Positions 36,278-48,805 of a DNA stretch of 58,325 nucleotides are shown here, piece after piece (within the stretch, counting starts at the first letter, position 1; each line of letters starts with the position of its first letter). The notes beneath the pieces were generated by a model, which was given only the letters and a program-made list of their open reading frames with translations, was not told the origin of the DNA and searched no databases. The DNA is taken from the NCBI GenBank assembly GCA_018240985.1, contig JAFEER010000268.1, forward strand, positions 1 through 58,325. The letters run 5' to 3'. The translations under genes were made by a program, and so were the position numbers. The stretch comes from Pseudomonadota bacterium. GTDB taxonomy: Bacteria; Pseudomonadota; Gammaproteobacteria; Burkholderiales; Burkholderiaceae_C.

Positions 36278-36305
36278 AGTATTGCCTGATTAGTATTGCT
36301 TGATT
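36278..36305. repeat. 14-bp tandem duplication
   Basis: AGTATTGCCTGATT is followed directly by AGTATTGCTTGATT (13 of 14 identical), in the AT-rich gap after the regulator gene. Function unknown; too short to be a typed repeat. The rest of the gap up to 36416 shows nothing else recognisable. Confidence 0.6.
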
Positions 36306-36416
36306 AGCGAAGTAATCGGCCCGCCCGCGCCGCAAATTGTCCGAAAGTCGCTCGGAAAATCTCATTGCCAATCAATCCCTCTCAACAAACGACTTGAGAG
36401 GCAGATTCCTCAGACT

Positions 36417-37358
36417 TCAACCCATGAATTGGTGCAGCTGCGGCAGGCTGGCCAGGGCGGCGCGGCGGCCTTCCTCGATGGCCTCCTTGGCGCGGTGGAA
36501 GTCGAGCTGGCCCAGGTGTCCCAGGCGCGGCGCTATCACCACCTCGGGCGGGTCGCCGGCCATGCGGCTGCGCGCGATGCGCATCTGCATGATGTTCAGG
36601 CTGTTCATCATCACGTCCAGCATGGAGGGCAGCTTCGGCGCCGGGGCCTTGCCGTTGGCATGGTTCCAGAAGCGCAGGCGCCCCATCCAGTCGCCATTCT
36701 TCACCGGTTCGGGCTCGGGCGGCGCGGCCCCTTCCTCGGGCGCGTCGGCCTCGGGCTTGCGCACCACGGCCAGCGGGTGCATGTGACGCTGCAGGATGTC
36801 GGCGCTCAAGTCCACGCCGATGACGATGTCCGCCCCCATGGCGCGCGCCAGCGACGTGGGCACAGGGTTCACCAGCCCGCCATCGACCAGCAGCCGCCCG
36901 CCCTCCTGCACCATGGGCGTGAACAGGCCCGGCAGCGCGATGGAGGCGCGCACGGCGTCGGCGATGGAGCCCTCGCGCAGCCAGACCTCGGCGCCGGAAT
37001 GCAGGTCGGTGGCCACGGCGCCGAACGGCAACTGTGCGTCCTCGATGTTGAAGTCGGCAAAGTTCCGGCGCCAGAAGGCGATGAGTTTTTCCCCCTTGAG
37101 CATGCCGCCGGCGAGGTTGAAGTCCATGAAGCCGAACACCTCGCGCAGGCCCAGGGTGTGCACCCATTCGGAAAACCGTTCCAGCTCGCCCGCAGCATAG
37201 GCGGCGCCCACCAGGGCGCCGATGGACGAGCCGCAGACGATGTCGGGCTGCACGCCCTCCTCGCGCAGCACCTGCAGCACGCCGATATGCGCCCAGCCGC
37301 GCGCCGAGCCGCTGCCCAGGGCCAATCCAACGCGCGGTGCACGGCGTCCCAGGGCCAT
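36417..37358 (-). CDS. Patatin-like phospholipase family protein (RssA-like)
   Basis: A 313-residue cytoplasmic patatin-type serine hydrolase. The oxyanion loop is GSGSARGWAHIGVLQ (about 14-28), the nucleophile serine is in CGSSIGALVGAAYA (GxSxG), and the catalytic aspartate is in LLVDGGLVNPVP. These enzymes hydrolyse phospholipid or other acyl esters; RssA homologues have no firmly known substrate. The ATG at 37358 lies two bases after the ligA stop, marking a ligA-patatin operon; the frame extends far into ligA but without patatin similarity. Confidence 0.87.
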   Translation of the reverse strand: MALGRRAPRVGLALGSGSARGWAHIGVLQVLREEGVQPDIVCGSSIGALVGAAYAAGELERFSEWVHTLGLREVFGFMDFNLAGGMLKGEKLIAFWRRNFADFNIEDAQLPFGAVATDLHSGAEVWLREGSIADAVRASIALPGLFTPMVQEGGRLLVDGGLVNPVPTSLARAMGADIVIGVDLSADILQRHMHPLAVVRKPEADAPEEGAAPPEPEPVKNGDWMGRLRFWNHANGKAPAPKLPSMLDVMMNSLNIMQMRIARSRMAGDPPEVVIAPRLGHLGQLDFHRAKEAIEEGRRAALASLPQLHQFMG

Positions 37359-37360
37359 GT

Positions 37361-40599
<3,239 letters not shown>

Positions 40600-40604
40600 G
40601 ATGT

Positions 40605-43600
40605 TCAGGTCTCCGCCATCGACAGGGCGGACTCCATATCGACCGCCACGATGCGCGAGACGCCCTGCTCCTGCATGGTCACGCCGATGAGTTGCTCGGC
40701 CATCTCCATGGCGATCTTGTTGTGGCTGATGAATAAAAACTGCGTGCCGCGCGCCATGGCGCTCACCAGCTTGGCGTAGCGCTCGGTGTTGGCGTCGTCC
40801 AGCGGCGCGTCCACCTCGTCGAGCAGGCAGAACGGCGCGGGGTTCAACTGGAAGATGGCGAACACCAGGGCGATGGCGGTCAGGGCTTTTTCGCCGCCCG
40901 ACAGCAGGTGGATGGTCTGGTTCTTCTTGCCCGGCGGCTGGGCCATGACCTGCACGCCGGAATCCAGAATCTCGTCGCCGGTCATGATGAGCCGCGCCTG
41001 GCCGCCGCCGAACAGCTCGGGAAACATGCGGCCAAAGTGGCCGTTGACGGCGTCGAAGGTGCCCGACAGCAGGGTGCGCGTCTCGCCGTCGATCTTGCGG
41101 ATCGCGTCCTCCAGCGTGGTCATGGCAAGCGTCAGGTCTTCGGTCTGCGCATCCAGGAAGGTCTTGCGCTCGCGCGCGAGCGTGAGCTCGTCCAGCGCCG
41201 CCAGGTTCACCGCGCCCAGCGCCGTGATCTCGCGCTGCAGGCGGTCGATCTCGCCCGACAGGCCCTGGGCGCGCACGCCGCCCTCGGCAATGGAGCGCGC
41301 CACCGCTTCCAGATCGGCCTGGGCGTCTGCCAGCAGCTGGCTGTATTGCTCCAGGCCCAGGCGCGCGGCCTGCTCCTTGAGCTGGAATTCGGTGATGCGC
41401 GCACGCAGCGGATCGAGCTGGCGCTCATGCTGCATGCGCAGCTCGTCGCTGGCACGCAGGCGCGCCGTGAGTCCGTCGTATTCGCTGCGCTGGGCGCCCA
41501 GCTGCTGTTCGCGCTCGGCTTTCAGCTCCAGCGCCTGCTGCAGCCCGCCCTGGGCCGCGGCGTCAGACAGGCGTGCCAGCTCGTCCTGGGCGCGCTGGCG
41601 CTCGTCGTGCAAAGCCTTGGTCTGGCTGGCCGCCGTGTCCATGGCGCGCGCCAGCTCGGCGCGGCGCGCCTGCAGGCTGCGGTGCGAGAACTGGGCCTCC
41701 TGCACGCGGCGCTCCAGCTGGCGCTGCTGCTCGCGGCATTCATTCAGGCGGCGCTCGGCCTCGATCACATGGTCGCCCAGCTGGGCGTGGCGCTCCTGGC
41801 TGTCGGCCAGCTGCATGTCGAGCTCTTCAAAGCGCGCCTCGGCCGCCACGCGGCGCTCCTGCAGGTCGGCCAGCTGCTCCTGCACCTCGGCCATGTCGGC
41901 GTTGATCTGCTCGCTGCGCGCGCGCGCCTGGTCGGCCAGCTGCGACAGGCGCAGCGTCTCCACCTGCAGGGTGTGGAACTGCGTCTGCGCCTCGCTGGCC
42001 TCGCGGCGTGCGGCCACCAGGCGCTGCGCGGCGTCGGCGTACTGGCCTTCGGCGCGCACCAGCGCCGTGCGCGTCTCGTCGGCAATCAGGGCCTGGGCGC
42101 GCAGCTCCTTTTCCAGATGTTCGATCTCCTGGGCGCGCGCCAGCAGACCGGATTGTTCCGAGTCCTGCGCGTAAAAACCCAGGCTGTGCGCCGTCACGGC
42201 GTGGCCGCCGGCGACATAGATGGCCTCGCCCGGCTGCAGCTGGGCGCGCCTGTCCAGCGCCTCATCGAGCGACGGCGCCGTGTAGCAGCCCTGCAGCCAG
42301 TCCACCAGCACGGCGCGCAGGCCGCTACCTTCCACGCGCAGCAGGTCGGACAGGCGCGGCTGGGCGCTGATGGGTTCGGGTTGTGCGTTGGCCGGGGCGC
42401 TGTAGAAGGCCAGGCGCGCGGGCGGCGCGTCGCTGCCGCCGGCACCAAGAAAGCCGCGCACCATGTCCAGGCGCCCCACGGGCAGGGCTGCCAGGCGCTC
42501 GCGCAGCGCGGCCTCCAGGGCGTTTTCCCAGCCGGGCTCGACATGGATGCGGCTCCACAGGCCCTGCAGGCCGTCGAGGCCATGCTTGGCCAGCCAGGGC
42601 TGGAGTTTGCCATCCACCTTCAGCTTTTCCTGCAGCGCCTTCAGGGCATCGAGGCGCGCCGACAGGTCGGCCTGGCGCGCCGCCTCGTCGTTCACGGCCT
42701 GCTGGCGCGCGCGCCGCTCCTCGTCCAGGCGCGGCACGCCGTCCTGCAATTCCTCCTGGCGCGCGGCGGCCAGCTTGGCGCCCTCTTCGGCCTCGGCCAG
42801 CTGCGCGCGCAACTGGGCCAGGCGCGCCTCGTCGGGCGCGGCCAGGGCGTTACGGTCGCCGCGCAGGCGCTCATGGCGCGCTTCGAGCTGGCGGCTTTGC
42901 TCATCCAGGCTGCGCTGCTCGGCCGCCAGCACCTGGATCTGCTGCTGCACCTGCACCACCTGCGCGCGCTGCTGATCGCTGCGCTGCTGGCTCTGGCGCA
43001 GGGCATCTTCCAGGTCAGGCAGTTGCAGCGCCTGCTCCTCCAGCTGGGCGGCCAGCAGCTCCGCCTGCTCTTCGGTGTTCTCGCCCTCGCCGGCCAGGTG
43101 CTCGGCCTCGGTCTCGGCCTCGTCGCGGCGTGCCGACCACTCCGCTATCTGCTGGGCCAGCTGGGTCAGGCGCAGCTCCACGCGCTGGCGGCCCTCGACC
43201 ACGTAGCGGATCTCGGCCTCCAGCTTGCCGACCTCGGCCGTGGCCTCGTACAGGCGCCCCTGGGCCTGGTTCACCTTGTCGCCGGCCTCGTAGTGCGTCT
43301 GGCGTATGGCCTCCAGGTCAGCCTCCACATGGCGCAGGTCTGCCATGCGCGACTCCAGGTCGTTCACGGCCTGCAGGCCCTCGGTGCGCACGCGGGCCAG
43401 CTCGGCATCGGCATCGGCGCGCTTCAAAAACCATAGCTGGTGCTGCTTGAGCGTGACGTCCTGCTGCAGGGCGTTGTATTTGGCCGCGACCTCGGCCTGC
43501 TTCTCCAGCTTTTCCAGGTTGGCGTTCAGCTCGCGCAGGATGTCCTCGACGCGCGTCAGGTTCTCGCGCGTGTCGGCCAGGCGGTTTTCGGTCTCGCGCC

Positions 43601-44129
43601 GGCGCTCCTTGTACTTGGAGACGCCCGCGGCCTCCTCCAGGAACAGGCGCAGCTCCTCGGGCCGGCTTTCGATGATGCGGCTGATCGTGCCCTGGCCGAT
43701 GATGGCGTAGGCGCGCGGGCCGAGGCCCGTGCCCAGGAACACGTCCTGCACGTCGCGCCGGCGCACCGGCTGGTTGTTGATGTAGTAGCTGGAGCCGCCA
43801 TCGCGCGTGAGCACGCGCTTGACGGCGATCTCGGTGAACTGGTTCCACTGGCCGCCGGCGCGGTGATCCTGGTTGTCGAAGATCAGTTCGACGCTGGCGC
43901 GGCTGGCCGGCTTACGGCTGGTGGTGCCGTTGAAGATCACGTCCTGCATGCTCTCGCCACGCAGCTCGCTGGCCTTGGACTCGCCCAGCACCCAGCGCAC
44001 GGCGTCCATGATGTTGGACTTGCCGCAGCCGTTGGGGCCCACCACGCCCACCAGTTGGCCCGGAAGCATGAAGTTGGTGGGTTCGGCAAACGACTTGAAG
44101 CCGGCGAGTTTGATCGAGTTGAGACGCAC
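40605..44129 (-). CDS. smc: Chromosome segregation protein SMC
   Basis: A 1174-residue SMC ATPase that compacts and segregates chromosomes with ScpA/ScpB. Walker A is GPNGCGKSNIMDAVRW (about 31-46); the C-terminal head has the signature HLLSGGEKALTAIALVFAIF and Walker B FCLLDEVDAPLDDANTERY. Two coiled-coil arms flank a hinge at about 500-650. The start is GTG at 44129 (VRLNSIKLAGFKSFAEPT) behind AGGTAA; it is the canonical SMC start. First gene of the smc-zipA-ligA-patatin operon. Confidence 0.96.
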   Translation of the reverse strand: MRLNSIKLAGFKSFAEPTNFMLPGQLVGVVGPNGCGKSNIMDAVRWVLGESKASELRGESMQDVIFNGTTSRKPASRASVELIFDNQDHRAGGQWNQFTEIAVKRVLTRDGGSSYYINNQPVRRRDVQDVFLGTGLGPRAYAIIGQGTISRIIESRPEELRLFLEEAAGVSKYKERRRETENRLADTRENLTRVEDILRELNANLEKLEKQAEVAAKYNALQQDVTLKQHQLWFLKRADADAELARVRTEGLQAVNDLESRMADLRHVEADLEAIRQTHYEAGDKVNQAQGRLYEATAEVGKLEAEIRYVVEGRQRVELRLTQLAQQIAEWSARRDEAETEAEHLAGEGENTEEQAELLAAQLEEQALQLPDLEDALRQSQQRSDQQRAQVVQVQQQIQVLAAEQRSLDEQSRQLEARHERLRGDRNALAAPDEARLAQLRAQLAEAEEGAKLAAARQEELQDGVPRLDEERRARQQAVNDEAARQADLSARLDALKALQEKLKVDGKLQPWLAKHGLDGLQGLWSRIHVEPGWENALEAALRERLAALPVGRLDMVRGFLGAGGSDAPPARLAFYSAPANAQPEPISAQPRLSDLLRVEGSGLRAVLVDWLQGCYTAPSLDEALDRRAQLQPGEAIYVAGGHAVTAHSLGFYAQDSEQSGLLARAQEIEHLEKELRAQALIADETRTALVRAEGQYADAAQRLVAARREASEAQTQFHTLQVETLRLSQLADQARARSEQINADMAEVQEQLADLQERRVAAEARFEELDMQLADSQERHAQLGDHVIEAERRLNECREQQRQLERRVQEAQFSHRSLQARRAELARAMDTAASQTKALHDERQRAQDELARLSDAAAQGGLQQALELKAEREQQLGAQRSEYDGLTARLRASDELRMQHERQLDPLRARITEFQLKEQAARLGLEQYSQLLADAQADLEAVARSIAEGGVRAQGLSGEIDRLQREITALGAVNLAALDELTLARERKTFLDAQTEDLTLAMTTLEDAIRKIDGETRTLLSGTFDAVNGHFGRMFPELFGGGQARLIMTGDEILDSGVQVMAQPPGKKNQTIHLLSGGEKALTAIALVFAIFQLNPAPFCLLDEVDAPLDDANTERYAKLVSAMARGTQFLFISHNKIAMEMAEQLIGVTMQEQGVSRIVAVDMESALSMAET

Positions 44130-44358
44130 GAATTACCTGTAACACCGCTCCGCTGGAGTGTCCTGCGGTTCGAAGGACGGATGTTAACTGAGGCCGATAG
44201 CGCCGCCGCCTGGCATGCACGCGCCCGTTCATTGCATGCGTGTCCCCAGCCCATTCCAACGGCAATCCTGCCAACGACTGTCGATTTTTTTTACAAATCG
44301 TCAACTCACAAATTCGTGAATTCATCCAACCCATTGATTTTACAAAGATTATTATTTA
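44130..44358. other. Intergenic region between smc and the PEP-CTERM gene
   Basis: No gene seen. It must hold the smc promoter on the minus strand. It contains the hairpin CGATTT..AAATCG (44282-44300) and the palindrome AATTCGTGAATT near 44310-44322, which could be an upstream activator site for the adjoining sigma-54-like promoter. Neither function is demonstrated. Confidence 0.4.
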
Positions 44359-44374
44359 TGGCATGGATCATGCT
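44359..44374 (+). promoter_or_regulatory. Sigma-54-type promoter of the PEP-CTERM gene
   Basis: TGGCATGGATCATGCT has GG and GC separated by exactly 10 bases, as required for a -24/-12 promoter, and matches TGGCAC-N5-TTGC at most positions. It predicts a start of transcription near 44385 and a leader of about 43 bases with the ribosome binding site AAGGAG. PEP-CTERM genes in other bacteria are known to be driven by RpoN with PrsR. Confidence 0.65.
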
Positions 44375-44427
44375 TATGGTGGTGCACTGATACATTCGTC
44401 CCCATCCACCCTTAAGAAGGAGCACCC

Positions 44428-45105
44428 ATGCAATTCAAGAAAACTCTGCAAGCCATCGCCCTGTGCTGCAGCCTGGCGGGTATCGGCAGTGCCCATGCCG
44501 ATCCCATTCTTTTCAACAATGTGGACGATACGGGCTCCATCCTGTATGCCACGACCTGGCAGGGAGCCTCGCTGTCTGCCTCGGTGCAGTTCACGCTCAC
44601 CTCGCTGTCGGCCCAACAGGCAGTCTTTTCCGTGCTGGTCGCCAACAATTCGTCCGGCCCAGGCAAAAACACGCTCACCTCGTTCGGCATCGATGTAGTC
44701 ACCCCCACGCTGCAGAACGCTACAGCCAGCGGAGTCTGGGGGGCAGGCACCAACGTCACCCTCCCTGGCTTCCAGAAGGTGGATCTCTGCATGTGGCCCG
44801 GCAACAACTGCTCTGGTGGTAGCAATGCTGGCCTCGACGAAGGCGAAATCAGCCAATTCACCCTGACCCTGACCACCAAGGGCAGCTTCCTGTCCAACGG
44901 GATTTCGTTCGAAACCCCCTATGGCGTGAAGTTCCAAACCGTTGGCACCGGCGGAAAATCCTATGACTTCGCGGGCTGCAATGCGGGTACGCCAGGCTGC
45001 GGCGGCTCATCGCTGGTGCCCTCGCAAGTGCCCGAGCCCGCCTCGATCGCTCTGCTGGGCCTGGGCCTGCTCGGTGCCACGCTGGCCCGCCGCCGCAAGG
45101 CTTGA
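44428..45105 (+). CDS. PEP-CTERM sorting domain exoprotein
   Basis: A 225-residue exported protein. The signal peptide is MQFKKTLQAIALCCSLAGIG with cleavage near SAHA-DP. A beta-rich passenger follows, rich in Ser, Thr, Asn and Gly, with a cysteine pair in VDLCMWPGNNCSGG and another pair in FAGCNAGTPGCGG. The C-terminus is a textbook sorting signal: VPEPASIALLGLGLLGATLARRRKA (motif PEP, one membrane helix, basic tail; about 201-225), recognised by exosortase EpsH/XrtA. The passenger may belong to the 'cistern' PEP-CTERM family, which I recall only by name. It is a free-standing gene between a sigma-54-type promoter and a terminator; no exosortase is in this window. Confidence 0.9.
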   Translation: MQFKKTLQAIALCCSLAGIGSAHADPILFNNVDDTGSILYATTWQGASLSASVQFTLTSLSAQQAVFSVLVANNSSGPGKNTLTSFGIDVVTPTLQNATASGVWGAGTNVTLPGFQKVDLCMWPGNNCSGGSNAGLDEGEISQFTLTLTTKGSFLSNGISFETPYGVKFQTVGTGGKSYDFAGCNAGTPGCGGSSLVPSQVPEPASIALLGLGLLGATLARRRKA

Positions 45106-45141
45106 GAGTTCAACACGCCAGACATCTCGTCTGGCTCTGCA

Positions 45142-45170
45142 AAAAGCGCTCGATGAGCGCTTTTCGTTTT
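45142..45170 (+). terminator. Terminator of the PEP-CTERM gene
   Basis: AAAAGCGCTC-GAT-GAGCGCTTTT followed by CGTTTTT: a stem of 10 bp, T-rich tail. Confidence 0.88.
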
Positions 45171-45178
45171 TATGAATA

Positions 45179-45222
45179 AAACGTCTTTAACACTTTCCCA
45201 TCAAGCGGTAGAAGCTATTAAT
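45179..45222 (-). repeat. Comamonadaceae-type small repeat, copy H
   Basis: On the minus strand: TTAATAGCTTCTACCGCTTG, then ATGGGAAAGTGTTAAAGACG and TTTT. The AATAGCTTCT-ACGCTTGATGGG plan of the family is clear. It lies 17 bases after the ynfA stop and may act as its terminator. Confidence 0.6.
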
Positions 45223-45238
45223 TACAGAGCAACAAGAT

Positions 45239-45568
45239 TCACCCACGCGGCGCAAACGCAATGATGGCCATGCCGCACAGCGTGACGGCCACGCCCAGCC
45301 AGTCCCAGGGGCCGGGGCGTATGCCGTCCACCGCCCACAGCCAGGCCAGCGCCACGGCCACGTAGACACCGCCGTAGGCCGCATACACGCGTCCCGCGGC
45401 CGCCGGGTGCAAGGTCAGCAGCCAGGCGAACAGCGCCAGGCTGATCGCGGCCGGCAGCAGCAGCCAGGCGCTGCGCCCCTGGCGCAGCCATAGCCAGGGC
45501 AGATAGCAGCCGACGATCTCGGCCACAGCCGTGGCGAGAAACAGGCCAAGGGTGGTCAGAACCTGCAT
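45239..45568 (-). CDS. YnfA family (UPF0060) membrane protein
   Basis: A 109-residue protein with four predicted membrane helices. The family pattern is clear: [21 protein letters not shown] at the start, [24 protein letters not shown] in the middle, and [18 protein letters not shown] at the end. YnfA proteins resemble small multidrug resistance transporters and efflux has been reported in Shigella; physiological substrate unknown. Its ATG lies three bases downstream of the stop of the cyclic-di-GMP protein, so the two are likely cotranscribed. Confidence 0.9.
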   Translation of the reverse strand: MQVLTTLGLFLATAVAEIVGCYLPWLWLRQGRSAWLLLPAAISLALFAWLLTLHPAAAGRVYAAYGGVYVAVALAWLWAVDGIRPGPWDWLGVAVTLCGMAIIAFAPRG

Positions 45569-45571
45569 GGC

Positions 45572-48500
45572 TCAAACAACGCCGTGGGCTGCCGTGGCGG
45601 CATGCGCCAGCACCAGATCCTCGAAGGCCAATCCCGGCACGGGGCGGCTGAGCAGATAGCCTTGCCAGGCATGGCAGCCGTTGCGCTCCAGGAAGGCGCG
45701 CTGCGCCTCGGTCTCCACCCCCTCGGCGACGACCTGCAGGCCCAGGCTGGTGCCCAAGGCGACGATGGTGCGCGCAATGGCGGCGTCGTTGGGGTCGGTG
45801 AGCACGTCGCGCACGAAGCTTTGGTCGATCTTCAGCTCGTGCAGCGGCAGGCGCTTCAGATAGGCCAGCGAGGAATAACCGGTACCAAAGTCGTCCAGCG
45901 AGAAGCCCACGCCATAGCCGCGCAGCTGCACCATTTTGGCGATGGTGTCCTCCACGTCCTGCAGCAGCAGGCCCTCGGTGAGTTCCAGCCGCAACCGGCG
46001 CGCATCGGCGCCGGTGCTGGCCAGCGCCTCCAGCACCTGGGGCGCAAAGCTATGCTCATGGAACTGACGCGGGCTGACGTTCACGGCCACCGACAGCTCA
46101 CCCAGCACGGGATGCGTGCTCCACAGCGCCAGCCGCTCGCAGGCCGTGTGCAGCACCCATTGCCCCAGGCGCAGGATCAACCCCGACTGTTCGGCCAGCG
46201 AAATGAACTCCGCCGGGGGGATGTAGCCGCGAACCGGGTGCTTCCAGCGCAGCAGCGCCTCGGCACCCGTGATGCGCCCGCGCACCATCTTGGGCTGGTA
46301 GAACAACTCGAACTGGCCCGCCTCCAGGCCGACCCGCATGTCACCCTCCAAGGCCACGCGGGCGGACATCTGCGCCTGCATCTGCGGGTCGAAGAAGCGC
46401 AGCGCGTCGCGCCCGGCGGCCTTGGCCTCGTACATGGCCATGTCGCAGCGCTTGAGCAGCTCGTCCGCCGACTCATTCAGCCCCTGAAACAGGGTGATGC
46501 CCACGCTCAGCGTCGTGTGGTGCCGCTCTCCGCCGTCGATGGCAAAGGGCTCGCGCATGACGTCCAGAATCTGCTGTCCCACCGCCTCGGCACGGGCCGC
46601 CGCCAGCTGCGGGTTGGCGCCCAGTTCCTTGAGCACGACGACGAACTCGTCGCCGCCATGCCGTGCCAGCGTATCGGCCCCGGGGATGCCGCGGCGCAAC
46701 CGGTCGGCCACGGCGCACAGCAGGCGATCGCCCATGTCGTGGCCCCGGGTTTCATTGATGTGCTTGAAGTTATCCAGATCCAGCATCAGTACCGCGCCGC
46801 ATTGCCGCTGGCGTGCGCTGACGGCCAGGGCCTGCTGCAGGCGATCGAGCAGCAGGCGCCGGTTGGGCAGGCCGGTCAACGGGTCGTTGTAAGCCAGGTA
46901 GTGCACCTCTTGCTCGGCCTGCCGGCGCTGGCTCAGGTCTACCATGGTCATGATGTAGCCGCGCTCCAGCACCATGCCCGACAGCTCCACCGTCCGCAGG
47001 TCGCCGGATCGGGACGTGATCACGCATTCCAGCGGACGAATGGCTGTGCTGCCGCCGGCCGAGGCGCTGCGTGCCGCCGCCAGGGCTGCGTTCCAGCCAT
47101 CGACGGCCTGCTGGCGCAGGGCCGCATCGGGCATGACCAGGCGCCACCAGATGACGACATCAAGAGCCTGGTCGGGGCCATAGCCGCAGATCTGCACATG
47201 GCTATCGTTGCGGAACAGGATGGCGCCATCGCCATCCTGCACCAGGGCCACGCCAACGGGCATGTGGTTCAGGATGCTGAGCAGCCTTTGCTCACTGTCG
47301 CGCAGGGCCTGCTCCATGCGCTTGCGCTCGCCGATGTCCTGCACCACGGCAAGCTCGGGGCCGGCATCGTTGGCCTGATGCAGGCGCGACACGGCCAGAT
47401 CGGCCCAGACGATGGCGCCGTCCTTGCGCCGGTAGCGCTTTTCCATCCGGAAGTCGTGAAACTCGCCGCGATGCAGGCGCGCCAGCAGCGCCAGGTCTTG
47501 CTGTAGATCCTCGGCCACGGTGACATCATGGAAACTCAATTGCTGCAGCTCTTGTTCGGTATAGCCAAGCAGATCGCAAAATTTCTGATTCGCCCGCAAA
47601 ACGCGGCCGGTGTCCGGCTCCACCTGCACCATACCCACGGCCGCCTGGTGGAACACGGCGCTGAAACGCGCCTCACTGTCGCTGAGTGCCGCATCCGCCT
47701 GGCGCGCATCGCGGGCGCGGCGCAACATGAGCAGGGTGACGGTGATCGACAGCAACGCCGTGATCAGCACCCCGCCCAGGGCCAGCAGGCCGGGCAGGCG
47801 CTGCTCCTGCGGTGAAAGCAGGCTCGCCGTCGGCCTGAACTCCAAGAGCCAGCGCCGCCCGCCCACCAGCAGTTCCTGTGTGCGCAGCATGTCCGCAGCG
47901 GGCGTGTCTGCCTTGGACTGGAACAGCGCTGCGGCGGGCGCCGGTGTGGCGGCACCCGCCAGGCCGATATCGGCAATGGACACCGCCAGGTTCTGCATCT
48001 GCCCCTGGCTGCGCAAGGCCTGCACGACGTCCGCGATGCGCAGGCTCACGCCGACGGCCCCCAGAAAGCGCGCATCCTGGCCCTGCCCGGGTGCGGGAGT
48101 CTCGAACACCGGCAGGCGGATCATGATGCCGGCGCGATCGTCGCCGGCTCCATTCAATGCAAAAGGCCCGGACGCCACCAGCTGGCCGCTGTCACGCGTG
48201 CGCAGGAGCGCATCCAACGCTGCCGGCACGGAATGGATTTCCATTCCGAGCACGTCCTCATTGCCGGCCTGTGGCCAGAGAAAATCCACCACGTAATACT
48301 CGGGCCGCTCCTGCCCGGGGTGCAGGGCAAAGTCCTTCGGCAGACTGCCATCCAGATGTGGGTCGCCGCGGGCGCGCGCCTCAAAGGCCGGGCGCTGGCC
48401 GCCGGCAACATGGCGCGTGAAATTGATATTTTTCACGCCCGGGTGGGTGGTAGCCAGCGACAACTCGCTCGCCACGCGCTCGAACTCACTGCGGCGCAGC

Positions 48501-48790
48501 TGCGGGTTCACGGCCAGCAGCCCGCGCATGCCCTGCAGCACGTCGGCATAGGACGCCATATGCCGTTGCAACGCATTCGCAAACAGCCCTGTTTCCTGAG
48601 CGAACCGCGCCTGTGCAATGGCCTGCATGGACAGCCTTTGCTGTTGCCAGAGCGCAAAGCTGGTCACACAACCCGCCACGGCCAGCGCCAGGCCAGGCAA
48701 CCAGAGGGCCAGCAGCTGGCGTATTGGAATGGTCGAGGTCATTGTGGAAACAATTGGCAGCGTTGAAGCCACGGCAGCGCGCCACAGCAT
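45572..48790 (-). CDS. CHASE-PAS-PAS-GGDEF-EAL membrane protein (cyclic-di-GMP turnover)
   Basis: A 1072-residue signalling protein. Order: membrane helix (about 25-48), extracytoplasmic CHASE domain (about 80-300; PGVKNINFTRHVAGGQRP, RPEYYVVDFLWP), second helix (about 335-360), two PAS domains (about 375-495 and 505-620), GGDEF (about 640-795) and EAL (about 810-1060). Both catalytic motifs are intact: RHGGDEFVV and EALLRWKHP, with SLDDFGTGYSSLAYLKRLP. The product-inhibition I-site RxxD is not present (PGAD at that place). It may make or degrade cyclic di-GMP in response to an external ligand. ATG 48742 (MTSTIPIRQLLALW) is an alternative start; neither has a strong ribosome binding site. Confidence 0.9.
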   Translation of the reverse strand: MLWRAAVASTLPIVSTMTSTIPIRQLLALWLPGLALAVAGCVTSFALWQQQRLSMQAIAQARFAQETGLFANALQRHMASYADVLQGMRGLLAVNPQLRRSEFERVASELSLATTHPGVKNINFTRHVAGGQRPAFEARARGDPHLDGSLPKDFALHPGQERPEYYVVDFLWPQAGNEDVLGMEIHSVPAALDALLRTRDSGQLVASGPFALNGAGDDRAGIMIRLPVFETPAPGQGQDARFLGAVGVSLRIADVVQALRSQGQMQNLAVSIADIGLAGAATPAPAAALFQSKADTPAADMLRTQELLVGGRRWLLEFRPTASLLSPQEQRLPGLLALGGVLITALLSITVTLLMLRRARDARQADAALSDSEARFSAVFHQAAVGMVQVEPDTGRVLRANQKFCDLLGYTEQELQQLSFHDVTVAEDLQQDLALLARLHRGEFHDFRMEKRYRRKDGAIVWADLAVSRLHQANDAGPELAVVQDIGERKRMEQALRDSEQRLLSILNHMPVGVALVQDGDGAILFRNDSHVQICGYGPDQALDVVIWWRLVMPDAALRQQAVDGWNAALAAARSASAGGSTAIRPLECVITSRSGDLRTVELSGMVLERGYIMTMVDLSQRRQAEQEVHYLAYNDPLTGLPNRRLLLDRLQQALAVSARQRQCGAVLMLDLDNFKHINETRGHDMGDRLLCAVADRLRRGIPGADTLARHGGDEFVVVLKELGANPQLAAARAEAVGQQILDVMREPFAIDGGERHHTTLSVGITLFQGLNESADELLKRCDMAMYEAKAAGRDALRFFDPQMQAQMSARVALEGDMRVGLEAGQFELFYQPKMVRGRITGAEALLRWKHPVRGYIPPAEFISLAEQSGLILRLGQWVLHTACERLALWSTHPVLGELSVAVNVSPRQFHEHSFAPQVLEALASTGADARRLRLELTEGLLLQDVEDTIAKMVQLRGYGVGFSLDDFGTGYSSLAYLKRLPLHELKIDQSFVRDVLTDPNDAAIARTIVALGTSLGLQVVAEGVETEAQRAFLERNGCHAWQGYLLSRPVPGLAFEDLVLAHAATAAHGVV

Positions 48791-48805
48791 AGCTGCAATA
48801 GGAAG

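Noticed and set aside
40908-43436. 842-codon plus-strand frame opposite smc
   Set aside because: Shadow of the SMC coiled-coil region; repetitive composition follows from the antisense of Glu/Ala/Leu/Arg codons.
45584-47506. 640-codon plus-strand frame opposite the GGDEF-EAL gene
   Set aside because: Antisense to a gene with intact catalytic motifs; no domain recognised.
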